DNA of 64,000 bases, from NCBI GenBank assembly GCA_000611775.1, contig KK106983.1, positions 3,862,211 through 3,926,210 on the forward strand, in the 5' to 3' direction. Under the pieces are notes generated by a model. The model was not told the DNA's origin and ran no database searches. It saw only the letters and a list, made by a program, of their open reading frames with translations. Shown piece by piece: positions 1 to 11,287 of the stretch. A program made the position numbers and the translations under genes. The stretch comes from Umbilicaria muhlenbergii. Taxonomy: Eukaryota; Ascomycota; Lecanoromycetes; Umbilicariales; Umbilicariaceae. Numbering within the stretch: the first letter of the stretch is position 1; the number at the start of each line of letters is the position of its first letter.

Positions 1-518
1 CTACTTCATGATAGCACGACGAGGCCCCCTTCCGCTTTCATCACCGAACACGGAGAACCTTCTTCTTTCTTCTCCACTGCCAGTGACATCGATGACGGCG
101 AATCGCATCGAGGCTGACGCCTCCGAGGTGAAAGGTGCAATGAGCAGGACGGCGATGAGCACGTTTCACTTGGCATCAACGCTACCTCCTTGGCGGAGAC
201 GCCACATCTGTCTTGGCCCTGAGCTTGGCACTTGGCGGAGACTCGTTGCCCTACTTCAGGTCGTACCACAGGCGGAGCATCTGTTCCTGGCAGGCCATGT
301 ATGTGCCTGGCAGTCGAGATCTGATGCCCATGTCACCATGCCCACGTGCGCCTCTAGCTACCGTGACGAAGCAGTGGGAAACCGGATGGCCAGCTGGATG
401 AGGCAGTATAAGTGCAGGGGCTCGTCCGCAATGGAGCGAGGTTCGAAGCCAGCCGGTGTCGACCTTTCACTACGGAGTAGCATCTTCAAGGCTCAGCGAC
501 ACTATCTGACTTGACAGC
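1..518. other. Gene-free 5' flank of the alkaline phosphatase gene
   Basis: Open frames here have no recognisable protein features. A TATAA-like stretch near 407-412 lies about 110 bases upstream of the phosphatase start and could be its core promoter, but this rests on sequence alone. Confidence 0.4.
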
Positions 519-2737
519 ATGGTCGCCCTCAACATCCTTCTCTCTGCTGCGGCGGTGACCTCTCTGTTTTCACTCTCCTACGCGCAGACGTTTCAACGAC
601 TAGGAGGCTGTCCTACCTTTGGATGCGTCTTCCCTCCAGACCAGTAAGCCATCTTTTGAACCCACACGTTCTTGGTCTATACAGCTGACGATTGAATAGG
701 GTCGACTTCATTGCTGGCCAGTACTTTGATATCCGGCTAGAGGTCCACGCGCCTGTCAACGGCAGCCAAGCCAACGGAGGCAAGCCCGACGAGAACTTTA
801 CCTTTACCGTCGCCAAAAACGGCCAGCCTGCCCAGAATGCGGCCGACTTCTTCAAAGTGGCAGAACCGAAGCTAGAACACTGGAACTTCACTTGGTACGA
901 AGGTACGTTGGCGATTCCGAGAGCCTGCTGGAGACTAAGACGCTGATTTCAGGCTCCAGACCTCTTCGCCCGCGATGCTCAAACGCCGTCACTCGTCAAC
1001 GTGACCGCCAAAGCCTACCGCAAGGTCGCCCTCTATACCGCTGGCGAATACACCGCCACGCTGACCTACAACAACGGCACCAAGACAACGGCGTCATGGC
1101 TCGTGCGAGACCTCGCCACTGTCCGCAAGACCAAAAACATCGTCATGTTCATCGGCGATGGCATGACAACAAACATGATCACCGCAGCACGCTTGATCGC
1201 CCATAAGAGTGTCAATGGCCGTTACCAGACAAGGATGCAGATGGATCAGTTCCCTATCCTCGGCCACCAGATGACGCACTCGCTGGATAGTTTCATCACC
1301 GATAGCGCCAACAGTGCTACGGCGCTTTACACGGGCCACAAGACCACTGTCAATGCGTTGGGTGTCTATGCGGATAGCTCCAAGGACCCTTTTGATGACC
1401 CCAAGATTGAGACTATCGCAGAGATGTTCCATCGTTTGACCGGAGGTGGGGTTGGCATCGTATCTACGGCCTTCATCGCAGACGCGACCCCAGCTGCCTT
1501 GACAGCTCACACGCGTGATCGAGGCCAGTACGGAAACGTGGTTGACTCATACTTGAACGGAATCACCAACTACACCTGGACCAACTGGACCGGACCTGAT
1601 GTTCTCTTCGGAGGCGGCGCTGAACAATTCATCCCCGGCAAGACCTCCTTCCAAGGAAAAGACTACTACGCCGCCTTCGCCGCCAAAGGCTACAACGTCG
1701 TCCTCAACAACACCGCACTCCAGAAAACCGGCAACAACACCAAGACGCTGGGAATCTTCTCCATCTCCAATATGGCCAAATGGCTCGACCGCAACGTCTA
1801 CACCCAAAACCTCATCGGCAACAAAGACGCCCCCGACGGCAACAACGGCTCGGCCACGGACCAGCCCGGCCTGAAAGAAATGACCCTCAAAGCAATCGAC
1901 ATCCTCCAATCGCGCAACAGCGACAAGGGCTGGTTCCTCATGTCCGAAGCCGCCTCCATCGACAAACAAATGCACACCCTCGACTACGACCGCGCCCTCG
2001 GCGAACTCCTCGAGCTCGACGACACCGTCAAAGCGACGCTGGCCAAACTCACGACCATCGGCCAACTGAACAACACCCTCGTGCTCGTGACGGCCGACCA
2101 CGGCCACGGCTTCGACGTCATGGGCAGCGTCGACACCAAATACCTAGCCGCGCAAACGACGGACCGCTCCAAGCGCGGCGCCATCGGCACGTACGTCAAC
2201 TCTGGCTTGTCACAGTACACGAACCCGAACTCGGAGACGGGGCCGATGTCGAACGCGAGCTCGCACAACAACACGAGCGTCGTCTTCACCAACGGCACCT
2301 TCTTCCCCGCCAACTGGGATCCGCGCTACACGCTGTTCTCGGGGCTGGGGGCCGATCCGGACCGGCGGGAGAATTACGAGGTGCACAAGGGTGGGCCGCG
2401 GGTGCCGGCGGTGAATGTCACGGGGTTTCCGGCGAATGATTATTTTGTTAATTATAAGGATGCTGTGTCCGGGTTTGTTGTTAATGGGACGCTGCCGGTG
2501 GATGCGGATCAGGGGGTGCATAGTTTGACGGATGTGCCGGTCTTTGCGCAGGGGCCGTGCCAGGAGTTGTTTGGTGGTGAGTTTTTTTCTTCTTCTTCAA
2601 TACCCTTTGTGGTGATGGATTTTGGGTGTTGAAGGGATGAGGTGATGCTAACGGGTGGGGTAGGGGTGTTTAACTCGATTGATATTTTCTTTGGGATGGC
2701 GAGTTGTTTCGGGTTGGCGCGGAATGGGACGGCGTGA
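519..2737 (+). CDS. Secreted alkaline phosphatase
   Basis: Hydrolyses phosphate monoesters at the cell surface or outside the cell. I read four exons: 519-643, 700-902, 960-2576 and 2664-2737, giving 672 residues. All introns are GT...AG and the phases join without a break. The N-terminus (LLSAAAVTSLFSLSYAQ) is a signal peptide. The metal-binding motif VMFIGDGM is near residue 172. The nucleophile motif DSANSATA is near 224, with the catalytic serine right after the aspartate. The late histidine motif ADHGHGF is near 488. These are the hallmarks of the alkaline phosphatase family (PF00245). Many NxT/NxS sites fit secretion. The C-terminus encoded by exon 4 (IDIFFGMASCFGLARNG) follows a short intron that begins GTGAG. 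Exon 3 is best started at 960, because the nearer AG at 951-952 would break the frame. Confidence 0.93.
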
Positions 2738-3221
2738 GGGTGGGGTTGGTGCAAGAGGGGTTTGGGGCGTGGTTGCATTGCATGAAAGTTGGTATATATG
2801 CATGGGCTGTGGTGGAGAGTGTGGTTGTATATAAAGCGTTATTGCCGATTCAGCACTCGAGTTCCGCTTTCTCTGCGCGATAGTCCTGTGAGGAACGGAT
2901 GGACCATGCCAGGGGGGGTTAGATGGTGAACTCTCCAACCAGCCTCTTCACAAACGGTCACTCACATCTGGCGGGCTTCGGCAGCTCGTCGTCGTCGACA
3001 ATCCAACAGGAAAGGCCGGACGCGCCAGAAGCTGCTCCAACCAACCACCCAGTCACGAACAAGGTCACCACGAGACTCCATCGTCGCATGACGCAACGTT
3101 CTCGGCCTGTACCAACCAACCAAGCTCCGTTGGACATTTTAAAGCCCGACCTGATAATTCTCCCATACCGCTTCGGCGGCACCAGCGCTACCCGCCCCGG
3201 CATAAACACGCCTTCCCCCCC
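2738..3221. other. Gene-free spacer
   Basis: Downstream region of the phosphatase gene. A TATATAAAG-like string lies near 2827-2836. No coding or RNA gene can be supported. Confidence 0.4.
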
Positions 3222-3470
3222 CCCTCAATCCTCGACCCTCAATCCTCGACCCTCAATCCTCGACCCTCAATCCTCGACCCTCAATCCTCGACCCTCAATC
3301 CTCGACCCTCAATCCTCGACCCTCAATCCTCGACCCTCAATCCTCGACCCTCAATCCTCGACCCTCAATCCTCGACCCTCAATCCTCGACCCTCAATCCT
3401 CGACCCTCAATCCTCGACCCTCAATCCTCGACCCTCAATCCTCGACCCTCAATCCTCGACCCTCAATCCT
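3222..3470. repeat. 14-bp minisatellite, about 17.8 copies
   Basis: The unit CCTCAATCCTCGAC repeats head to tail with almost no variation over 249 bases. Because 14 is not a multiple of three, any frame through it has a 42-base period. The open frame that crosses it is therefore a by-product of the repeat, not a gene. Confidence 0.97.
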
Positions 3471-4222
3471 TACGCCTCGTCTTATTGAACCAGTCGATTA
3501 AGGGGGGTTTGGTGCTTGTTGGGTGCGAGTGTCATGCTCTTCCCCTGTGAGGTCTGTGTATTGAATACGGCATGTCGGGGTGCGGATTGTTGACTGTAAG
3601 GTGTCTCCCACGGTGGGAGCTGGGTCAATGGCAGATCTCCCTTGGTAGTAGAGTCCATGGTTTGTGTATGCCGTGCTTTATACTCAGTCGTCGGCACAGC
3701 ACGAGAAATCAACTTTTGCAAGGAGAGAACCGATCAAGAAGGTAGCTCTTCATGAGGCTTATAGTGTGGTGTCAAGGCAGCATGCTGTACAGAGGCATTA
3801 ACTGCACATATGGCATACAGCGTGATTGCGGAACAAGACTTGACTTGATCAGTGATGGTACTCACTCTCCCATCACCGGAACTCTCCAATCATATGGCTT
3901 TTTCAGCGCCTAAGACTATGTACGAGTACCCTCAGTGGCGACTGGTGTTGCGGCTCTTACCCAGCTTCTTCCTTGTTCGCTTGTCCGACCAATCAGACGA
4001 CCCCCGAAACGGGTGACTGGCCGAGGAAGTTGCCGAATGGAAGTCGAAGCATCATCTTCCTTCTTCCTCTTTCCTCTTTCGCCTCCGTCCTCATCCCACT
4101 TCCACAACACCGTGATCGCCACGAGATCATTGGGGGAAACCACAACAACCAATCTCGATCTACCAGTCCTCCTACTGAAAGCCACTCCATACACCATTTT
4201 CTGATCTCAACAACCTCCAACA
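3471..4222. other. Gene-free region upstream of SDHB
   Basis: The last 150 bases are pyrimidine-rich, with CTTCCTCTTTCC-type tracts as in fungal promoters and 5' UTRs. They lead directly into the SDHB start. No gene is supported. Confidence 0.4.
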
Positions 4223-5314
4223 ATGGCCGCCCTCCGCACCACCACCTCCCGCCTCATGGCCACCTCCTCCCGCCCCATCATCCGCTCCCCAATCCTATCC
4301 CGCACTTACGCCACCGTCAACCCCGCCGTCGCCATGAGCGAAGCCACATCCGCCAGCACCCCCCCGATATCCGAGAAGAAGACATCGACGATCAAAGAGC
4401 CGAGTCCGTCCGAAAAGGCCAAGACCAAGACCTTCCACATCTACCGCTGGTCGCCCGACGAGCCGACAGCCAAACCCAAGATGCAGACCTACACGTTGGA
4501 CTTGAACAAGACAGGGCCGATGATGTTGGATGCGTTGATTCGGATCAAGAACGAGGTAGATCCGACATTGACATTTCGACGGAGTTGTCGGGAGGGGATT
4601 TGTGGGAGTTGCGCGATGAACATTGATGGGGTTAATACGTTGGCTTGTTTGTGTATGTTGGCATAAGTTTGAGGTGGTCCCTACTATTACTGACAGTGTT
4701 GCGTTGCTGTACAGGTCGTATCCCCATCGACACCACCAAGGAATCCCGCATCTACCCTCTCCCCCACACCTACGTCGTCAAAGACCTCGTCCCCGACTTG
4801 ACCCAATTCTACAAACAATACAAATCCATCAAACCGTACCTCCAACGCAAGGCCAAACCCGAAGATGTAAGCCCCGCTCCTCTTCCCCATATCCCATCTC
4901 ATCCCCTTCTCTTCCCCACCCCCATCCCATCCCATCCCCTCCCCTCCCCTCCCCCACAAAAACCCTCACTAACCAACGTCCCCCCAACCCCAGGGTCTCG
5001 AAAACCGGCAATCCCCCGCCGACCGCAAAAAGCTAGACGGCCTCTACGAATGCATCCTCTGCGCCTGCTGCTCGACCTCGTGCCCGTCGTACTGGTGGAA
5101 CAGCGAAGAATACCTCGGCCCCGCCGTGCTGCTGCAGTCGTACCGCTGGATCGCCGATTCGCGCGACGAACACACCGAGGAGCGCAAGGCGGCCCTCGAT
5201 AATAGTATGAGTTTGTATCGCTGCCATACGATTTTGAATTGCTCGAGGACGTGTCCGAAGGGGTTGAATCCGGCCAAGGCGATTGCGGAGATTAAGAAGG
5301 CGATGGCTTTTTAG
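4223..5314 (+). CDS. SDHB: Succinate dehydrogenase iron-sulfur subunit, mitochondrial
   Basis: Complex II subunit that passes electrons from the flavoprotein to ubiquinone in the inner mitochondrial membrane. Exons 4223-4652, 4715-4866 and 4994-5314 give 300 residues, the usual length for fungi. The N-terminus is rich in Arg, Ser and Thr (matrix targeting). The 2Fe-2S ligands are in CREGICGSC plus a later cysteine (LACLC, spanning the first intron). The 4Fe-4S cluster motif is CILCACC followed by SCPSYWWN. The 3Fe-4S ligands lie in [17 protein letters not shown]. The residues known as targets of SDHI fungicides are wild type: Pro and Asn of the CPSYWWN motif and His of CHTIL. The start is chosen at a Kozak-like context (ACAATGG). 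Confidence 0.97.
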
Positions 5315-5976
5315 GTGATGGGAGGGAGGCAGGTAAGGGGTGGGATAGAGTGTGGATAGTAGAGAGGTGGAAGAGTTTGATGACGCGGTAGCGATTGATC
5401 TCGGTGGGGTTGTTTGTTGGGGGAAGATTGTATATATGTTCGGGTTCTTTTCTTGTTGAAACGGATTCATGGGTTCGCAGTTTCAAACAGAGACCAAGAG
5501 TGGAGGCTGCTGCGTGCGTGTAAGATCACAAGCAATGGCATGTTTTCTTTTGCTGTGGTATTGACTGTATGCCCCGCCAATCTAACAGACAACAGCGAGT
5601 CTAGATCAGCTTGCTGCCATGGATAATCTGAAGTCATCAAAAAGACCGTCCAAGCCGTGAGAGATGCAGCATCCAGCCAAGTACATATCCAAAGACTGAA
5701 GGTATCAAAAGACGCTCTATACCGCGAAGTATTGTGGTGACGCTAGGGGCAGAAGTACCAGGCAGTAAGTCTCTACTGCCAGACAAGACCATTATTATGC
5801 CAAGTCCGCTTCAATGGTTCATCTGAAGTACCAAATCTCCCACGTTCAGCTAGCTATCATATTAGTCTTTCAGGCACCCAGCTCAGCTTCCCTCCAATCC
5901 CAATCCCCTGGCTCCCACACAACCATACCTATACCCATCCCCACATCCACCCCTACCCCCACTTTCCCCTCCACCT
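5315..5976. other. Spacer between convergent SDHB and SET genes
   Basis: 3' regions of two convergent genes. I see no further gene. Confidence 0.4.
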
Positions 5977-8793
5977 TTACAAATCCTCCACATCCATAAC
6001 CTCCCCTCCATCTCTATCTCCATCTCCATCTCCATCCTCATCATCCCCACCACCCCCACCATCCCATTCACCACCCATTCCACCACCCATTCCACCACCC
6101 ATTCCACCACCCATTCCACCACCCATTCCACCACTCATTCCACCACCCATTCCACCACCCTCCCCCTTCCCCTCCCCCTTCCCCTTCCCCTCCGCTCCCT
6201 TCCTCTTACCCTCACCCTCCACCCCCCATCCCCTCCCCACCCGCACATCTCCATTTCCCGACCGTAAAATCCTCTCTCCAGCCCTAATCGCCACTGCGCC
6301 AATACCGCATCTCAGCCTTGGACTATTTCCCAGTACAAAACCAACATCTCCGTCTCGCATTTCGGTATCAGCCATAGCTTCCCTGCCAGTACTCCAGAGT
6401 GGAGGACGATCCGGCACGGAAGAAACTCCATGTGCTTCTTCGTGCATATGCACAGCCGGAAGCACTTCCTCCGCACCGGCGTGCGGGTGTGGTGTTTGTC
6501 GAGGTCTTCCGATATGGTCGTCGTCGTCGTCGACATGGCCATGGCCATGGCCATGGCCAACCGAGCTGATGTCAGGGTCGACAAGATCGAGCGCGGCGGA
6601 GAAAGCGACACACTCGACCGCCGGGCCCCCCTCTCGGATGCGCACGTTGGGTCTCTCGCCGCGGTCTTGATCCGCGACGCCAACTAGACTGAGGACGGTA
6701 TGGAGGGAGCCAACCCAGACGTCATGACCGCTGATGTCCGCACCCGCGCTCCTCGACCCTTTCGGCCTATCACCGCCCTCCCTCTCCCTCCGCCCCTCCC
6801 CTTGCTCCCCCACCTCACCCTCCCTCTCCCCCGCTCTCTCCCCGTCCCTCATCACCCCCTCCCCACCCCCAACCTCCCCCACCCTGACGACATTCCCCCC
6901 GGCATCATAGCCCTTCCACCTTCCCGCCCCCCTCGCCACCCTCACCGACCGCTCGATCTTCGCCAACAGCGTCAGAAGCACCCATCCGTCGTATTTCTCC
7001 AACTGCGCAAAGGAGAGGTCCGTGTCGATGCCGATGCGGGCGAGATATCGGAGGGGGCGTAGGACGTGGGATTCGAAGGACCAGGGGAGGGATTTTCGGG
7101 TTCGGGCTGGGGGTAGTGGGTGGGAGGGAGGCATGATGGTGGTGGTGGCCGGGGAGAATGACGGGTCGTATGGGTCTTGCTCTTGCTCTTGGTCGTGATC
7201 TGATGGCGGCGGAGGGGTACGAAGAGGACGAGGCCACAGCCCGCCGTTGAGATAGCGGACTTGGTTTAGATCGAGGGGGTGGGTGTTTGTCTCCACGGCC
7301 ATAGCGATGAGGCGGACGAAGAGGAGGTCGTGGATACAGTGCATTTTCGGGTGGTGACTAACATCCCCCGTTGGGTCTTTAGCGGTCGAAGTCCAAGCGC
7401 TTTTATTCCTGTACGCCTCTCGCAATTCGGATTCCGTCCACGTGGTGCAGAGCGGGTTGTGGAACGCTGAGGATTGGACGGCGCATTCGTCGGTGCAGAA
7501 GGCCACTTCGCCGCAGCTGGGGCAGAGGCGGAAATCAGCCTCGTCTGGGGGCGCTTGGTGCGGTGGTGGTGGTGGGGAGGGCGGCTTGGGAGTTGTGGGA
7601 GATCGTGGGGGCGAGGGGAAGGAGTCAGGATCCTGGCGTTGCTGTTGGGAGAAGACCGGAATATCAGATTCGGATTGATCATCTCCGTCACTTGTGTGCT
7701 TGTTTGTTGATTGTGAACCGAACGATGCAGCGAGCGGGGACCAGCCTCTAGGTCGTGAATAGATGGTGTCTAGGTATTCATTTGGGAGGATTAAAGCGGC
7801 GGCGCAACCGTCGCAGAAGTAGTTATCGGACCAGGCCATGGATTCGGTCGTGACTTGGAGGATGCTGGATTCGGCCAAGACGACTTCTCCTGGGTAGATG
7901 TCCCGGGCGGCTACTAAGCCTATGGTAGGGGCTTCGTCGGCGGAGGATTGGAAGTACCTTATCATGCAAGGCTTTGCGATGAGGTCTGCATGCTCTTGCA
8001 ACTGTATGATCGCATGGTTGTCTTGGTAGTCCGGCTCGTAATGGTTCCAGGGGTAGACTTCTCTTGTGACCATTGTCGTTCTAGTCTCTAGATCTTTCCA
8101 ATACTTGCTCTTGGGTTCGCCCTGGTCATTGTACGGAGATTCGTCCCTCTCAAGCATGATGGCAATCTCATCCAACATTTGGTTTCCAAGTTCGTCGAAC
8201 CAGTGCTTCTCCATTGGAGTGAGTACATACTTTCTGCATATATCGGATAATATGTCAAGCGCCTCACGAACAGCACCACCGCCGCATTCCCGAAGAGCGC
8301 CCACCAAACGATACAGTGCTCGGATCTCTAGTTCATTGCAGAGGAGATCTCGAACCTTGATATCCGGTGCGACGTTCAGGCCAATGATGATAGAAGCTAG
8401 CGGTGAGGTGAGCCAACCAGGTCCAACGTAACAGTCTGGTGGCGAAGTCCAAACAGCTCCGCTCTCTTTATGTAGCTTCTCGGCTCGAAAGTATTTGGCT
8501 ATTGCTCGAAGTCGCGTATCGGCCATGGTGGAAGAAATGGACCTTGTTGCGTCCGCACTGACAGCTGCTCGAAAGGCATCCATGCTGGCGAGCTCTGGAT
8601 AACCGAGAGCTATGTATGCTAGCGAGCGGTTTAAAAGCGCGCATACATGGCCAGGTGATGTTTCGTAGAGAACCTTGGTGTATAGAGGAAGAGCTTTATC
8701 TGGTTCCTGGCCTGCCAGATGGGCGTTCGCTCGGAAGAGAAGGTCATCGGTACTACCACGGCTGTGTATCAGACGAAGGGTTTGTTTGATCAT
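5977..8793 (-). CDS. TPR-MYND-SET domain protein (putative methyltransferase-like)
   Basis: One uninterrupted frame. I start it at the ATG at 8793 (MIKQTLRL), giving 938 residues; the frame stays open to an upstream ATG at 8910. The N-terminal 130 residues look like TPR helices (FRANAHLAGQEPDKALPLYTK, ALLNRSLAYIALGYPELA). A segment with TIGLVAARDIYPGEVVLAE resembles the start of a SET domain. A MYND-type zinc finger follows, with ligands in CDGC, then CPSCGEVAFCTDEC and HNPLC, split by a proline/serine-rich insert. The second SET half (ADQDRGERPNV, then GIGAVAIRAGERIL) is divergent and separated by acidic and Gly/His-rich inserts, so catalytic activity is doubtful. The C-terminus ends in repeated GGGM units. 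Confidence 0.75.
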   Translation of the reverse strand: MIKQTLRLIHSRGSTDDLLFRANAHLAGQEPDKALPLYTKVLYETSPGHVCALLNRSLAYIALGYPELASMDAFRAAVSADATRSISSTMADTRLRAIAKYFRAEKLHKESGAVWTSPPDCYVGPGWLTSPLASIIIGLNVAPDIKVRDLLCNELEIRALYRLVGALRECGGGAVREALDILSDICRKYVLTPMEKHWFDELGNQMLDEIAIMLERDESPYNDQGEPKSKYWKDLETRTTMVTREVYPWNHYEPDYQDNHAIIQLQEHADLIAKPCMIRYFQSSADEAPTIGLVAARDIYPGEVVLAESSILQVTTESMAWSDNYFCDGCAAALILPNEYLDTIYSRPRGWSPLAASFGSQSTNKHTSDGDDQSESDIPVFSQQQRQDPDSFPSPPRSPTTPKPPSPPPPPHQAPPDEADFRLCPSCGEVAFCTDECAVQSSAFHNPLCTTWTESELREAYRNKSAWTSTAKDPTGDVSHHPKMHCIHDLLFVRLIAMAVETNTHPLDLNQVRYLNGGLWPRPLRTPPPPSDHDQEQEQDPYDPSFSPATTTIMPPSHPLPPARTRKSLPWSFESHVLRPLRYLARIGIDTDLSFAQLEKYDGWVLLTLLAKIERSVRVARGAGRWKGYDAGGNVVRVGEVGGGEGVMRDGERAGEREGEVGEQGEGRREREGGDRPKGSRSAGADISGHDVWVGSLHTVLSLVGVADQDRGERPNVRIREGGPAVECVAFSAALDLVDPDISSVGHGHGHGHVDDDDDHIGRPRQTPHPHAGAEEVLPAVHMHEEAHGVSSVPDRPPLWSTGREAMADTEMRDGDVGFVLGNSPRLRCGIGAVAIRAGERILRSGNGDVRVGRGWGVEGEGKRKGAEGKGKGEGKGEGGGMGGGMSGGMGGGMGGGMGGGMGGGMGGEWDGGGGGDDEDGDGDGDRDGGEVMDVEDL
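6058..6155. repeat. 12-bp repeat encoding the GGGM tail
   Basis: CCACCCATTCCA repeats about eight times inside the 3' end of the SET-domain gene. On the coding strand it encodes GGM-type tetrapeptide repeats. Its length is a multiple of three, so copy-number change does not break the frame. Confidence 0.85.
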
Positions 8794-11086
8794 GGTTGAT
8801 ATCGACTCTGGACATCGACCCGACAAGGATAAAAACAGCGATGGCGATGGAGTGGAAATTTGAAGTCGCGACAAGTGTATCAACGCGACAGGGCGACATC
8901 GCGTCCACATGGAGGCTAGATGTATACCATTCAGATTTCTAGCAGCGTCTGGGTCAATCCAGAACGTATCATAAATGTACCAACTACAAGATACTAGAAA
9001 CAGATACGCATGCTGTCAATTGCCAGACCATTGGATAAGCTCAAAGTCATAATGTTTGCGAAAGAAGATATTGATACTAAAAAGCCCCTACGGTGTTCAC
9101 CAACCTACCGGCGGCGGTGCCGATACATTCAAAAAGAATGAATGATGTTGCTCACTTAGTGCATCGGCCTCTTCTTCCACTGGACCCTCGTGAATGTTCA
9201 GGTGCGAGATTCTCCACTGCATCTGCATGACTATCCCTGACAACGTCATTAGAGGTCTAGTTGCCAAACGGAGCATGAAATCACAGTATGTAGTGGAGCA
9301 TAGGCAGCAGACATAGAGCATCAGGATGGAGCTTGATGTAAGGGAGATTGCATGTACTAGGCCATCATGGCAGGTGACGACAGGCACGCTGCTCATTCTT
9401 CGGTGGCAGAACTGTACCTATGACGCCCCTAGATTTTGAAGATATTGTAAGCTCTGTTCACGCAGAACTCTAACCGGATTGCTGAACAGCAAGTGGCACC
9501 CGGACATGAGAGCAACGAGAATGAGGGCAACGAGAACGAGGGCAACGAGAACGAGGGCAGAGAGCCTTGAAAGACAACAGCAATAGGAGAACACTCCTTG
9601 TCAAAGTCTGTTCGGAGCACGCTCACAAAGACACCGTGAGAGGAGTATGAACAACATGGAGGTTTTGCCATGATCAAAGTAAGGTGACCAGATTCTATCG
9701 CTCTTGTCAAGCAACAATATCGAAGTAGAATCAAGCGACATGTTGTGAGACACTATCATTGCTCTTGTAGGACATCTCCAGGTTGTATCAGAGAAAAGAA
9801 GCAGCACATGTGTAGGATATCTCATTAGGGTCTGAGGCCCCCACGGTATTGTTAATGTATCACCACCGTTGTGTGGTGATAGGAGATGGAGCCGAGATTA
9901 CCTTAAGGAGTAAGGCGGTATTGTGATGACTGATCAGCGCCAAGCATATAGCTTCAAGCACCACAACTTTATTAGAAACCTTAATTTATCATCATTGATT
10001 CGTCATGTCATTAGGACAAGCGTTCAGAAATCTATCACTCCTTTCAAAGGCGGAGGTTTCTTTGTATGTGGCAGTACGGATGTTGAACTTTGTTGAATGA
10101 ACTATAGGTACTTTTCTACTATTCTCACTATTTTGAACCGTATCATCAATCTAGCTATACAAGTGATGAATCGCATTGGGTATCATTCGACATCGTCGGC
10201 CTTTCCAGAACAGCCCAGAATTTGCGCATCACAGTACCCTACGTACAACCCAGAGTCCCACGAGCCCTCATTCTTCCATCCCTAGTCAACATGTCTTCTT
10301 CACCGTTGTGAGGGACGCGTGGGACGGTGCGATCGGAATAGCATCTCCGACAAAACGGTTGAAGCGGCAGGACCCGAAAGGACCCGAAAAGCCACCACCC
10401 GCATCCAGCCTAGCGTAATTTCCGCCCAGCCCCACACCACCAAATCCCCTCATCCAACGCCAGGCTCTTAGCGCGCCAAGCGCCTGCATCGTGCCCACCT
10501 CTTGCAAAACTGCCACGACTAAAACACAGGCACAACGCTTTTCTCCCCGTCCCCTCTTCAACCACACGTCGCCATATCCATTGCGACTTCGCCAATCAGT
10601 CAACATCGCTAGACGCTACATCATTGTGAGTACAATCGCTGTTTTTGAGCTGTGAGCGTGTTTGGTTGGACGTCAAGAACAGCGGCGAGGGTAATTGCCT
10701 CGTAGCGCGACGACGACAGCACTCAAGGACAATGCGCGCGTAATTGATGCTCAGAAGTATTGCTCTATCGCTTGATCACTCACCTACTGCACGCGACACC
10801 GCTACCCAGCTCTTGTCGTTCGTCTTGGCTAATGCTTGAGTCAAGAGCTAGTGTATCGCATTCCAACCTCCCCCAGCTCTTCCGATCTTGCGAAGCTTCA
10901 GGTACGCCTTCTTCACACTCTATCTCAAGGACAACCAGAACCCTCCAGCGTCCAATCCCGCGATCTGCCAACTGCCCCGCGCCCTACCGCTACTCTGTCT
11001 CGCCCAGCACCCCCACTCATCCACCGTCGGCCCCGCTAACCTCCCCCATCCCACAGCACCTCTCCCACCCCCCATCAACCAAAACA
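8794..11086. other. Long gene-free region with a 15-bp repeat
   Basis: No frame here looks coding. A short tandem repeat with unit GAGGGCAACGAGAAC runs over about 9507-9563. A GTGAGT donor-like site at about 10625 may belong to a 5' UTR intron of the small gene at 11087, with pyrimidine-rich sequence before it. Confidence 0.35.
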
Positions 11087-11287
11087 ATGGCCGCCATCAC
11101 CCTCACCTCCGCCCTCCTCCCCCGCGCCACCAACGTCCCCACCAAACACCGCAGCTGGGCCAAACACGAAGCGGGCGTCATCCTCGTCTTTTGCATCGTT
11201 TTCATCGTCGCCGCCGGCTTGATCGGCCTGTTTTTGTTCCGAAAGTTGGCGGCGCGGAGGGCGAAGAGGCAGGCGACTAGGGCTTAG
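11087..11287 (+). CDS. Small single-pass membrane protein (66 aa)
   Basis: Starts in a good context (AAAACAATGG). After a short polar N-terminus, residues of about 29-52 (VILVFCIVFIVAAGLIGLFL) form one strong membrane helix. The C-terminus is basic (RKLAARRAKRQATRA), which favours a cytosolic C-terminus. The function is not recognised. The upstream 200 bases are CT-rich and in frame without a better ATG, so an upstream exon cannot be excluded. Confidence 0.55.
   Translation: MAAITLTSALLPRATNVPTKHRSWAKHEAGVILVFCIVFIVAAGLIGLFLFRKLAARRAKRQATRA

Noticed and set aside
2923-3501. A 192-codon plus-strand frame
   Set aside because: Most of it is the 14-bp minisatellite translated in three rotating frames.
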